From Stentor coeruleus (lineage: Eukaryota > Ciliophora > Heterotrichea > Heterotrichida > Stentoridae): DNA of 46,290 nt. Shown here piece by piece: positions 11,601-21,165 of this stretch (position 1 is the stretch's first letter; each line of letters begins with the position of its first letter). The notes below the pieces were generated by a model. It did not search any database and was not told the DNA's origin. It was given only the letters and a program-made list of their open reading frames with translations. The translations under genes and the position numbers were made by a program. The stretch covers positions 1-46,290 of the forward strand of contig MPUH01000553.1 of assembly GCA_001970955.1 (NCBI GenBank). Reading direction: 5' to 3'.

Positions 11601-13593
11601 TGTTATACTGAAGCTTAAACAGAAAAAAAAAAAAAAAGGCTGTGCGGATATTTTTTTCTCATGCATGAAGAGTTTTAAAGCATGCATTGCAGCACTTGTA
11701 AGGTTTTTGGTTCAGTTTGTCTTTGTAACATATGAATATATTACTACAGGAATATATGTTTTATTGAACATATCAAGTAATGCGCTATCTTTGGCTATGC
11801 TTACTACAGGAATATATGTTTTATTGAATATATCAAGTAATGCGTTATCTTTGGCTATGCTTGCTCATGTTTTGTTGATAAGAATTAATGAGTTCAGATC
11901 AGATTATGCTATTGGAAAGAGCTGGGAAAATCTTCATGGCGAGTTTTATGAATTAAGTGTTTTGAATAAAAGATATAGGCTGATTTGTGCGTTTTTAGCA
12001 TTTTTATCTATAATGAGATTGACTCAGTTTTTTAGTTTCAGTAGCAAATTATCAATTTTGACTAAGATTTTGGCATCAGCAAAAATCGACTTGTTTTTCT
12101 TTTTGGCTATGTTTATATCTATACATATTGGCTATGCATTTATGGCTTATATTATACTTGGTCATTCATTGCAAGATTTTAATTCAATCCAGTCCTCTGT
12201 TTTAAACTGTTATTTGATACTCTTTGGGAAGTTCGACCTTGAAGCAATATCAGAAGCAGATCCATATTTAGGGCCATTGTTTTTTGGTAGTTATATAGTC
12301 CTTTTCTATCTATTACTTCTCAACATGTTTACAGCCATTATTGAAGCTCATCACGAAAATATCAGCTCAGAAGACCGTACAAAATCCAATTCTTTCTTCC
12401 AAAAAATCTTGAAAGTTTTCAGATCATTCGTCTTGAAAAAATGCTTCAAATTTTCAAAACCAAAAAACCAAATGATTTTCGGTGAGCCTATAACAACTAA
12501 TTACAACCTCAAAAATGAGCATGAAGATTATAAGCAAGAATTCCTCATAGAAGACCCTCCAGATTCCTTTGACAATGCTTCACAATGGTTTAAAGTTCTT
12601 GAAGAATACTTGGACAAATCCACAGCTGGGAAACTAAGAATCGAGAAATTCGGTGAAATCAAATACAAGACCTCAGAAATGCGTAGACATGCTAAATTTC
12701 ATACAATAGTATACTTTTCTCAAGACATATGGAAATCCATGAACTGTGAAGAAAAAATCAGCGCCCTTAAGACTATGGTGATTCTTGAGCAATCTAACAA
12801 ACGTATGGAAATCGAAAAAGCAGCTGCTTTACAAGAAGAAATCCCTATGTTTATCTCTATGTCTGGACCTATGAAAATACTTTGGGAAGGAATGAGTATT
12901 GAAGAACAACTTGAAGCCTGGGTTGGTAAAAAACCTTTAGGTGATTATGAGCGAGTTTGTATATGGAATTCATATGCTTTTAATTATGAATACTTTTCAC
13001 CACAAAATATAGAATCTAGACTTGAAAATTTACTTTCAAAAAAGAATGAATGGGGACCTGATAAAGAAAGAGAATATTGGGCTAGTTTGAGTTTTAAAGA
13101 AAAATTTATATTGGCTGGAAGTATTGTTGAAAAAGTTGAGAAATTGACTGAAAAAGCTAAAAAGGGACTTAAAGAGTTGCAGAAGGAAAATCTTATGGAG
13201 TTGGGGATGAGAGAAATGCTTTGGGTTTCTTTGGGTGTTAATCCTGATTTGAAATGCCAGTTGTTTATAAATAATCCTGATGAGCAGTCAGCAGAAATGA
13301 TAGCGATGATGCTGATTTTTGAAAGGAAAAATAGGATTTTTAGCCTAGATGGGGCTGATGTGATATTAGAGTTCACAATGGAAGAAGAAAGTTTTAAAAA
13401 AATTATCGCTGCTTGTTATCATAAAGCAGAGATGCGTAGAAAGAATTGTATTAAAGATAAGATTCAGATAAGCGAATTTGATATAAAAAACTTGAATTCA
13501 TATAAAGGTAAAGTTATTGAGGATGTCAAGATTAATAAGAAGTTTAGGAATACACTTAAAAATGAGATTGAAGAGTTATGTAAAAAAAAATAG
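8632..13593 (+). CDS. Two-repeat polycystin (PKD2/TRPP)-type cation channel
   Basis: 1653 aa as written, TAG stop. Repeat 1 has a first helix (about 80-102), a large extracytoplasmic polycystin-like domain (about 105-300), helices near 306-326, 347-372, 399-420 and 441-463, a pore-like loop (about 466-490) and a last helix with LLNMFIAIVISNY (about 499-527). Repeat 2 repeats this plan: helix 721-741, extracytoplasmic domain about 742-945, helices from 946, pore-like loop about 1187-1208, and last helix LLLLNMFTAIIEAH (about 1213-1240). A charged cytosolic tail of about 400 residues follows. Polycystins normally carry one six-helix unit, so this is a fused double unit. Two internal in-frame duplications (10116-10414 with an N, and 11741-11860) probably inflate the length; without them it is about 1583 aa. 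A 15-A run at 11623-11637 encodes lysines and is frame-critical. Membrane location and cation conduction follow from the family. Confidence 0.8.
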   Translation: MKETDAEINRFIPTDSGENLPQIILKAEEKEKPKKKSPKNWGEYSDIVLSKDDLDDIEEKIKQSEGDIQKSLQVLPVNVKGIYISVFTSFLFIALCLTYKDIETIGKISKLVRDKYENTPFDGESYYADITTMEDIDRYIRKLFFPQCFNHENTNYATLVLGIRMTLREYRIKEMPISDYKDAVSSTISFDPNLEDINQNEEFTGDLGLWTYSSTAGYRDHGGFEVHFLDHNLELSINKWRTMRPFWLNQYMAQFDIEVLIHSRDLEVTLLYTQHYTNTPSGRIKFYSTTEGVFYELYQKAENSKVITITILLLFYGVGLVIQICKLSQNMARVFRVLLAKLKFDFEFFELLEFINISLTLSSFILIINQMVSRKDMFSIPFSESEFDEFISYINESYSLSRINGISCLLIMIQVTFVLKNKFPSFGILFDTIYSAKNDLVNFAIITLQLLLGFVFMGNLAFGPHHSIYKTLQGCFDALFVTILSNVNYSDLKDANSIISPIFTIVYCILFYTILLNMFIAIVISNYNAVKKQGQLILEAKAAIXNSIISPIFTIVYCILFYTILLNMFIAIVISNYNAVKKQGQLILEAKAAIVRKSSANFMHAMTNLLFFRIKNTLEEDAQEYARIFQSSNPEELGQSSIQERIKVLEISIMQQYSKDYYAIFTYNIGQLQMLLKTGSLKTNEQVKEEIQNVIREIFVVKRKKQLFDMMLETNKHYNFMMIREMCISLVFIIILLNIIFTRTQIYNTYQLTNIGNNIVNRDFLENIVQEDHIYDYFYNELIPSLQENSLPLFNYVINDPFMRITVNKYKLKENTSPFSKNIIKDYIVGHDTFYTDNFRGENTQYLFLYVEPGHKDTFARKGGYVFTLTKDKGKDIFFYLLKEENLASKKFASLSFEWVTYNINLDMFTYYGLTFTNDPSGEINHSLIITPMDLDIFNTKQLAAGVLEIFFSIIVIYYIYYDFRLWLKIWKKAEIRRKQKLNSEKIIENVILKLKQKKKKKGCADIFFSCMKSFKACIAALVRFLVQFVFVTYEYITTGIYVLLNISSNALSLAMLTTGIYVLLNISSNALSLAMLAHVLLIRINEFRSDYAIGKSWENLHGEFYELSVLNKRYRLICAFLAFLSIMRLTQFFSFSSKLSILTKILASAKIDLFFFLAMFISIHIGYAFMAYIILGHSLQDFNSIQSSVLNCYLILFGKFDLEAISEADPYLGPLFFGSYIVLFYLLLLNMFTAIIEAHHENISSEDRTKSNSFFQKILKVFRSFVLKKCFKFSKPKNQMIFGEPITTNYNLKNEHEDYKQEFLIEDPPDSFDNASQWFKVLEEYLDKSTAGKLRIEKFGEIKYKTSEMRRHAKFHTIVYFSQDIWKSMNCEEKISALKTMVILEQSNKRMEIEKAAALQEEIPMFISMSGPMKILWEGMSIEEQLEAWVGKKPLGDYERVCIWNSYAFNYEYFSPQNIESRLENLLSKKNEWGPDKEREYWASLSFKEKFILAGSIVEKVEKLTEKAKKGLKELQKENLMELGMREMLWVSLGVNPDLKCQLFINNPDEQSAEMIAMMLIFERKNRIFSLDGADVILEFTMEEESFKKIIAACYHKAEMRRKNCIKDKIQISEFDIKNLNSYKGKVIEDVKINKKFRNTLKNEIEELCKKK
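10116..10414. repeat. 149-bp tandem duplication joined by a single N
   Basis: Copy 1 is 10116-10264, the undetermined base is 10265, and copy 2 is 10266-10414. The copies differ at two positions (ATATTATT/ATTTTATT and ATAGTTATA/ATAGTCATA). The period of 150 keeps the frame and duplicates the pore-distal helix of channel repeat 1. The N at the exact junction strongly suggests a scaffold join of overlapping contig ends. Confidence 0.9.
11741..11860. repeat. 60-bp in-frame tandem duplication in the channel gene
   Basis: Copies 11741-11800 and 11801-11860 differ by two C/T changes (GAACATATC/GAATATATC and GCGCTATC/GCGTTATC). The duplicated 20 residues (TTGIYVLLNISSNALSLAML) form one membrane helix, so the protein gains an extra helix-sized segment that would disturb the topology. 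There is no N here, so this may be either real or an assembly overlap. Confidence 0.9.
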
Positions 13594-15219
13594 GGTATAA
13601 TCATATAAAATATTAGTAGAATTGATTAAATTTTTGTATTTTGCTGAATTTAAAATAATTATGACTTTGGAGTTTCTTATATAAGGAACTATCAGAGTGA
13701 GTGAAGTTTCAAGTAAAATACATTTTTAGAAAATCAATGCAGTAGTAATGTCTAATGCACCCTTAATAAATTAAACATATACAAAACTAGTTATAGAATG
13801 ATATAAAAATTTAAATAATATTTAAGTATAAAACTTTCACTTTAAAATATATAGTTTATTGTGTTGTGTATTATATTGATATATAGACTATAAAGATAAT
13901 ATATTAAAAGATTGAATGAGTATTTTAATATAAAATATATAGATTTACCTTAAATGTAAATAAGAATTTTATTAAATTTTTAAATGATATTAGCATGAGT
14001 TTAATCAAAATAACAATATAGAAAACCACTATGTTAAAAAACTTAATTTGCACTAAATATTAGATTAACTTAAAAAATATATCTAAGACTGACAGTATGA
14101 TATAATAAAAAGAAAATATCAATTAAAAAATTATCATTATTTTAAGATTAAACAAATTTTAGCTAAAGGGTAATAAATTAAGCCTAAAATTAGAATAGAA
14201 TATAAGAGGATATTTATAATAAAATTATTCAAGAGATATTAAGTAAATGAGAAAATCTGCTTGAGAATATTTTATTGGTTTATTGAATATAATGCTTTGA
14301 ATCAGATTTAAATAAGTATAAAATTAATACTAGAGAAAATTTTGAATATAAGTATAAACGATTTATATCTTCATATAATTTGCAAAAAAAATTCTCTTTC
14401 AAATTATGTATGAGCAATTGTGCTTTAATTTTTTTTTCCCAAAGTGGAATTCACATTGAAATAACANTTATGTATGAGCAATTGTGCTTTAATTTTTTTT
14501 TCCCAAAGTGGAATTCACATTGAAATAACAGGTAAAAAGCATTATAATGGGAAAATAGAATAAGTATCATAAATATATAGGTGAACAGTATTTTTGGTTG
14601 ATAGTTAAATCCAATATTATTCATGATTAAAGAAATAATTTATATAAACTGATCAACTTGTTCTTATGGCTAATTCCACACATAATCCAGATCAATAGTT
14701 AATTCTTAACATCATATACTAAAATTATGCAAAGCTAATCGCCTAGAAATAATTCCTAATGTAAATTTCCCTAATCTCTATATCTTTATTTCCTTCACAA
14801 ATTATCAGATTTCACAAGGTTATCCATAGCATATTCCTTCTACATACAAAAGTAAAAGATTCAAAAAGCAAATTTCTATTAAAACCTTCTCATTTACATC
14901 TTCAAAACTTTTTTGTCATTACACTACAAAAAAAAAAACATAAAATTATTCTAAAAACAATATTTAATATAAATTTTATGTAATATTGGCTTGAACCAAG
15001 TATATATTTATATAAAATTGCAATAAATCTAGTTTTATCTAAAAGCTAAGTCTAACTACAAGACAAAACATAGGCAAAAAATAATAAGTCCAGCTTTAGA
15101 TTATTTCTTATTATTAGTAAGAAATTTATTAGTTTTTGGTGCGTATTTGTTTATTTTTATGATATTTTTATATAGCAACTAATTGATGTATTACGTTTAT
15201 TGGCATTATTTTGTTATAA
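13594..15219. other. Intergenic spacer, nothing gene-like
   Basis: 1626 bp between co-directional channel and PAS genes. It is AT-rich with many short A/T runs, and contains the duplicated 63-bp segment around 14467. The 14650-15000 stretch is C-rich on the plus strand, as in other 5' flanks. GTTATAA lies immediately before the downstream ATG. No RNA gene or open frame was seen. Confidence 0.5.
14404..14530. repeat. 63-bp perfect tandem duplication joined by a single N
   Basis: Copy 1 (14404-14466) and copy 2 (14468-14530) are identical and separated only by the undetermined base at 14467. The unit includes the sequence CCCAAAGTGGAATTCACATT. As at 10265, this looks like two contig ends placed side by side without merging the overlap. 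Confidence 0.92.
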
Positions 15220-18200
15220 ATGGGACATCTGTATACAGCATTACTCGAAATATATCCTCTGAGAAAAAGTACATTCTCAAACTCAGAAATAGTCAACACA
15301 TTGGCTTTTATATGCTATAATGTGATTATCTTGGGCCAAAATATCCATCTCTGCATGACAGATAAAATTGAAATAAACAGATGGCAAAGTTATGAGCTTT
15401 TTTGGCAAATTATCAGCACTCCTTCAATTGACTTTTTAGCATTAAACCTTGGAGTGTTCCAAGCTTTTTATTTTGTTATGAACTCTATACTAATGATAAG
15501 CTTTATCATGGTTTGGGTCATAATCATCTTAGACGCCTTTAATAAAAAGTTCTATGGTACTGTTTTAGCTTTTTTAAGGTTATTTTTGGCTGTTCAGTGC
15601 GATTGTTTTTTCATTCCATTCGTAAATACACTTCTAATCCAATTTAAATATTCAAATTCCTATGGACAAAAAGTTGTAGAATATCTTGGATATTATGATT
15701 CTGCGGATATCGCATTGGGTGAAGTGGGAAAAATTTTGTCGATATTTTTCCTTTTATTACTTCTTGGTATATCACTAGGATGGGAAGCTAGTAATTATGA
15801 AATAAGGAATTTGGAAAGTAATTTTGTCTATGATTCAAAAATTAGTTCAGGAATTACAATTATTATCAAGAGTATATACTTTGTAGCATGTATTATGAAT
15901 ATTTATATTAAAATTTCCAGCTTTAGACTTCACCTTTTGGTAATATTTTGCTTATATTTACTTGCTTTTATACTTATACTATATCGATGTCCATATTACT
16001 CTTTCTGGATGAATTTTATAAAAGCTTATATACATATAGCGACATCATTAACATCATTACTGTTTCTGATTGGATTAGAAATAAACAGTTCAGGGCTTAT
16101 TTTGCTATTATTTATTATTCTTCAGCCAGTTTTAATGTCAATAACTTATGAATCACTTAAATACAGACTAACAAAAGTTCCAGATATTCAAACTGCTGCA
16201 TCATTAAATTTTATCAGCTATGAACTATCGATAAGAAGCAGTTTAAAAAACGGAGAGCTAGGAGAAAATTTACTTACTAGTATGAGCCATAATTTCAAAG
16301 CCTTCCAAAATAAATTTAACATAATTCTCCAAAGTTACTACTGCTCTGATCACCTTGAAAACCCTGCTTTAGCCTATAGTAAAATAGTCTCAATCAATCA
16401 CGCCGGTTTCGATATCTTCACCAACTTCCAAATCTTCAAATGTAAAAAATATCTTCAATCCTTATGCGAAGAGAACTCAGAATCCTATAAACTAATAAAA
16501 TATTTCACTGACTTTGAAAATACTAAAAATCTAGACGAAGATTTCTGTTACCTTTATCTTAAATTTTTCTATAAAATATTCCAAAAAGAAATAAACATAA
16601 ATGAACTAAAAACCTACGTCAAGCAACTAGCTGAACTTATGGAAAAAGTTCGTAATGGTTATGAGTCAATATTAAAAAAACACCCAAGTTCTAAAGAAGT
16701 CAAAGACGTCTATGGGTCGATGTTGATGAATTTACTTCTTGATAATGAAAAAGGTCAGGAATATCTGCATAAAATTACGATCTCAGAGTCTTACTATAGC
16801 AAATATAGTCTGAAAAATAACTTAAGTTTTATATCAAATCGTGGATTTTTAGTGGTATCAGGAAACCAAAATAATATAGGTAAAGTTTTACATTTCAAAT
16901 CGTGGATTTTTAGTGGTATCAGGAAACCCAAATAATATAGGTAAAGTTGTGCATTTTAATAGGAATTTCATAGAGTTCATGTCGTCAACTATAGACGGAG
17001 CTCAAGATTCTTATTTGAACCAATACCTTCCTAAGGTGTTTAGAAAGCATCATGATAATTTGCTTTTGAATTTTGTTCAGAATTCGATAAATAATGTGGT
17101 TTTTGAATGCATACCGACTATTCTAGTAAATTCAGAAGGGTTTCTTCATATGTGCTCGATGACTTCAGAAATAATCGGGTATGGAAATTCTATTTATTAT
17201 ATTGCAGCTATAGATCCAGTTTTTACACATGGAGAAGCTTTTTGTATTATTGAGTTAAATGGGCTTATAAGAGAGCATAGCAAAAATTTCCCTGGAGCCC
17301 TTGGGTCTGATTTACGTGGTGTAGAAGGGTTGAATCTTCAAGAGTTCATATCAGGGATTACTGTTAATGATTTGATAGATCAATTAGGCGAGGCTAAAAA
17401 AATTAAAATCGAAAAAAAAGGCCTTTTTGTTAAAGCTTGGATTAAAAAGTCGACTGTAGCAACTACTGACTTTTATATTTTCCACATTGAGGAAAGTGTT
17501 GATACTGATACTTTTGGGATAGCAGAAAGCAAACCTCATACAAAGAGAATAAGTTTTATGATGAACCCTGAGGAAGACCAGAAAATCCCAGACTTTTCTC
17601 ATGAAATATTAAAGGAGTTAAGTCAGAGTGTTATTGAAAAAGAATATGAAGAAGAGGAGAAGAAAAAGGATCAGAGCCAGTCTTCAAGCCTTTCATTACT
17701 TAGTGCAAATGAAACTAAGTCCATAAATAATTCGATAAGGGTTTTGAACGTTACGAAATTCTTACTTTTGATTGCGGTATTGTCTATTCAGATATGTGTG
17801 CTGATTGTTTCAAATATAATTGTCCTAGTGTATATATCTCAAGAAGTTATTCATATAAATTCTCTTAAAGCTTTTACAGATCTTAGCAACCTTGCTTACT
17901 CCATAACCCAAACCGCTTTGATTGTAAGATTATTAGACATAAATGCAAGAACTAATGAATTTAATTACTTTACAACTGATGACTTAAGGGTAGTCCTAAG
18001 TCATTTAAAAGATTCACAAAGTTTATTGCTAAGCAATTATGATAGTTGGAAATATTGCTATGCATCAGATATTGTCAATCAAGATGTTATAACATATTGG
18101 GAGCTTCTTGCAACTCCAACACTTAAACATTCTAATCTTTATGAAGTTTCTAATCTTATACTACGAAATGTAATCACTATAAAGGCTGAGATTATTATAA

Positions 18201-19366
18201 ACGAAATTGAAAGTGGAAGCAAAAACTATACATCAAGTCTGTTTTTCATACTTTACAATGCCCAAGGGAATACTTTCAATCAGATCAATAATACTATTCA
18301 CAATCTAGCATATTGCGAACTCGATAGGGTATCAACTCTTGAGTCTATAACAATTATTCTTATAGCAGGTGGTGCAGGGATAATAGCATTGGTTTATATA
18401 CTTATTACTCTTTATATTCTTAGTATTGATAGTTCACTTAATTCACTGTGGAACTATTTGCAAAAAAGATCAGTACTGGGGTACTTTGAAGTGTTTACGT
18501 CTTTGCAAGAAAGGCTTATTTGTTATCATAATATGCCAGAAAATCTAGAAGAAACTACTGATAAATCTAAAAATTTTAAGGCTGATATTAAATTCAAGCA
18601 TTCGTTTAGATATCTTGGAACTATAACATGGCTTTTCTGCTTAGCTGGGATAATTTTACTTGTAGATCACTATTTTTTTTCTAATAAAATTGACATGTAC
18701 CTATCCCGCAGACCCTTGCTTTTGAAAACTGTGTACCAAAGGAAAATGCAAATGACCTTGATGACTCTGAATGCTTTTGATTATGATATAAGAAAAACAA
18801 ACCTTACTATCAAATCGATATACCCTGAATTTTATGGTATAAATGAACCTAGAGATACTATAATAAAAATCGGTACAACAATCAGAGGTGCAAGGAATTT
18901 TGTTAAACAACCACTCAGTATGGAGCTTATGCCTCCTTCAGTTCAAGTCTCAATGTTTAAATCCTTAACAAATACAAGCACTTTCTTATCAAATGGGATA
19001 TTTTTTGCAGCTGGGTTTATGGTTCAAGAGTGCAACTATATAGCTTTTAATAATATCCAAGACTCAGAGCTGGAAATGAAAGATTTTTTTAATGAAATTA
19101 AAGAGTTTAACGCAAAATCTACAGAGATTTATAATGATATTAATTCTGGATCAAAAATAATCATTGAAAAAAAAGTTACTGATTTTATTTATTTTGTATC
19201 CAGCTGGTGCTTTTTTTATTTTATCATTTATTTTGTATATGTTTACCCATTGTTTTCTAAGGAAATAAGAACAATTAAGGATGTGGGAAAAATATTGAGG
19301 ATTCTTCCAGGACTTGGAGTAGCACCCCAAGGGACGAATTTGATGAGCACGAAAGGGGTGAGTTAA
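15220..19366 (+). CDS. TmcB/TmcC-like multi-pass membrane protein with PAS domain (paralogue 2, frame split by duplication)
   Basis: Two frames, 15220-16935 and the following one up to 19366, are parts of one gene split by a 61-bp tandem duplication at 16834-16955. Removing one copy gives a continuous 1361-codon frame, and removing the cryptic 15-nt intron at 18170-18184 gives 1356 aa, nearly the 1359 aa of the paralogue at 3150-7244. Both share the N-terminal YP...LYTL-type entry, the QIIS(T)PSID segment in the first helices, the PAS-like region from about residue 537 (VVSGN, then KVFRKHHDN), the hydrophobic helix around 17750-17850, the LFFILYN segment, and the SRRPLLLKTV(Y)QR segment before the last loop. 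Function is as for paralogue 1: an inferred membrane sensor of unknown stimulus. The ATG at 15220 lies directly after GTTATAA; the stop is TAA. Confidence 0.75.
16834..16955. repeat. 61-bp frame-breaking tandem duplication
   Basis: Copies 16834-16894 and 16895-16955 differ at a few bases (AACCAAAA/AACCCAAA, GTTTTACATT/GTTGTGCATT). A period of 61 is not a multiple of three, so the frame is lost exactly here. The paralogue contains only one copy of the corresponding VVSGNxNNIGKV segment. Assembly overlap of two near-identical sequences is the simplest explanation. Confidence 0.9.
18170..18184 (+). other. Cryptic stop-free 15-nt intron conserved with paralogue
   Basis: GTAATCACTATAAAG begins GT and ends AG, is 15 nt long and has no in-frame stop, so the frame stays open whether or not it is removed. 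It follows the codon AAT at exactly the position of the proven 15-nt intron of the paralogue. With removal, both proteins have 18 residues between the splice point and the shared LFFILYN block; without removal this one has five extra residues. Confidence 0.72.
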
Positions 19367-20076
19367 GTAATAGTTAAAATTATGAGTTACTTTACAAGAA
19401 TATTGTATTGAAAATTGTTGAATAATATCCTTAAAAATCATGAAAATATAATTAGATGTTAATAAATATATATATTTTCCTATGAAAGTAAATGATTTTA
19501 GAAAGCTCGCGAGGCTAGTGGATTTTAAAGTAGCCTATATAAAATCAAATACTCTTGTAAAACATAATTTTCTTATAATATTTATGCAATTTTGTAAATA
19601 TAAGGCAAAATAATTATTTAGTATATTGGTTATGTTAATATTATTTAAATATAAATCTTATTGAAATGCTAATTACTAATTATAATTACTTTATAGGTTC
19701 ACTTATGTTATAAAATTTAGTTGCATATATTTATGGATAATCATTTGTAATAATTTTCTGCAAGCATTAAAATAACCAAAATATTTGGACAATTTTAGAG
19801 TATCAACTCAAATATTTGAATAATTTTAAGTACAACTCAAATATTTTATGATATTACATTTACTATATATCTTTCAGTAATGATAAACTTAGTTGATAAT
19901 CATAATTTTTATAGCAGACTAAATGGTATACTTATATTACACTAAAAAGATTAAATTATCTCTTGAATAATATATAGTACAATAGGTAAATTTTAGTTTC
20001 CTCAAGTCTTTTGAGAAAAAATGTTCAACATTGTCCTGTACACTCTTTTCATAAGGAGTTTTTGTGTATAAAACTT
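19367..20076. other. Intergenic spacer with an imperfect repeat
   Basis: 710 bp between co-directional genes. An imperfect direct repeat of about 30 bp around CAAATATTTGAATAATTTTA-like sequence lies at 19786-19845. A short GC-richer patch (GAAAGCTCGCGAGGCTAGTG) lies at 19500-19519 without tRNA-like structure. The cyclin reading frame is open from 19990 but has no ATG before 20077. Confidence 0.45.
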
Positions 20077-21165
20077 ATGAGTGATTCTGGCCACCCTATA
20101 GAGCTTTTTTGTCCTGAAGAGTTCTCTGATAATCCAGTAAAAGAAGTAGACTTTAAAGAAATCGAGTACTTTTCACCAAACTACCTCTATTACTTCTCCC
20201 TTCTAGCCCCAAACTATACATCCCCACCAATTCAAGTCGCAGATCTTCGCATGGAAATGGTCGACTGGATACTCAAAGTTGCATCCAAAAGCTTTCTAGC
20301 AAGGGAAACTGCTCATATAGCAATAACAATATTCGACAAAACAGTTTATGTTATGAATGATTATCAAGTAAGTACATTTCTATTAGTAGCCATGGCATCA
20401 TTATTCGTCGCTTCAAAGTATTTAGAAGAAAGGCCTATAAAAATCAAAACTCTTAACAAATATGCTGATTATCAATATAGCTCTTTAGATCTTATGAGGG
20501 TTGAAATTAAATGTTTACAGGTTTGGAAGTTTAGATTACCTACTGTAACTTTGTATCAATGGGTTAATTTTATATGTGATGAATGGGATAAATATGCTAA
20601 AGCTGTTTTTAATGTCCCACAACCAGAGAATTCGTTTTTGCAGATAGGGAATGTGAAGATGGATGTTATACTTTTTAGATATCCTCATACTGTTTGCTAT
20701 CAAAGATATAGGAGAGTTGCTTTGATAAGTGATTTGATAGTCATGCATCCTAAGTATTATATGCATGAGCATCGGCTTTTAGCTTTTGCGATATTGTGGA
20801 AAATGATCTACGCAGAGTTCATCGGCTCAGAGCAGGAGTTTTTCATAAAATGCGGTATACCTTTAGTAGGTGATCTATTTCTTGATGAACCAAGGAATAA
20901 AGATGATATCGCAAGTGACTGGCTTTTTGATTTGCTAATGCAGTTTTCTAAATTGTATATTGGAGATATGATAAGAGATATAATGATGCTTTTCGACTTT
21001 GTAGATGGTTTTTTATTAGATATGAAGAAATGTTTTATAGGAGATGAAATTAGAGTTTATTGCAGCCAGCATGAAGCTTGTGATAGAAGTTATGAAGAGC
21101 TTTTAGCACTTCAGACATACTCACTGAGTTATGCCCAGATTTCAAAGAATTACTTAATTAACTAG
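20077..21165 (+). CDS. Cyclin-box protein
   Basis: 362 aa from the first in-frame ATG (20077), TAG stop. The frame is open further upstream to 19990 but holds no ATG there, so a start at TTG 20011 is rejected. Residues 57-70 (LRMEMVDWILKVAS) match the cyclin-box entry R-x-x-x-V-D-W-[IL]. The following helices (ETAHIAITIFDKTV, FLLVAMASLFVASKYLEE) are the rest of a typical N-terminal cyclin fold of A/B-type cyclins. The C-terminal half is divergent; I cannot identify a clear second cyclin box or destruction box. The inferred role is activation of a cyclin-dependent kinase. Ciliates have many divergent cyclins, so the exact class is open. Confidence 0.8.
   Translation: MSDSGHPIELFCPEEFSDNPVKEVDFKEIEYFSPNYLYYFSLLAPNYTSPPIQVADLRMEMVDWILKVASKSFLARETAHIAITIFDKTVYVMNDYQVSTFLLVAMASLFVASKYLEERPIKIKTLNKYADYQYSSLDLMRVEIKCLQVWKFRLPTVTLYQWVNFICDEWDKYAKAVFNVPQPENSFLQIGNVKMDVILFRYPHTVCYQRYRRVALISDLIVMHPKYYMHEHRLLAFAILWKMIYAEFIGSEQEFFIKCGIPLVGDLFLDEPRNKDDIASDWLFDLLMQFSKLYIGDMIRDIMMLFDFVDGFLLDMKKCFIGDEIRVYCSQHEACDRSYEELLALQTYSLSYAQISKNYLIN

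Noticed and set aside
16834-16955. Programmed ribosomal frameshift in the PAS gene
   Set aside because: The shift coincides with an exact tandem duplication, and the residues would be encoded twice; no slippery site is needed to explain it.
16913-19366. Second half of PAS paralogue 2 as a separate gene starting at GTG
   Set aside because: It lacks an ATG start, begins inside a tandem repeat and is collinear with the middle of the paralogous protein.
19500-19540. GC-richer patch as a tRNA
   Set aside because: No T-loop consensus or cloverleaf-compatible arms could be found.
20011-20076. Upstream extension of the cyclin from a TTG codon
   Set aside because: Nuclear ciliate genes start with ATG; the first in-frame ATG is at 20077, just before recognisable sequence.
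20066-20081. 16-nt GTATAAAACTTATGAG as an intron in the cyclin 5' region
   Set aside because: Splicing it places the cyclin frame onto an upstream frame with a TAA at 20052 and no ATG, so no coding exon can precede it.
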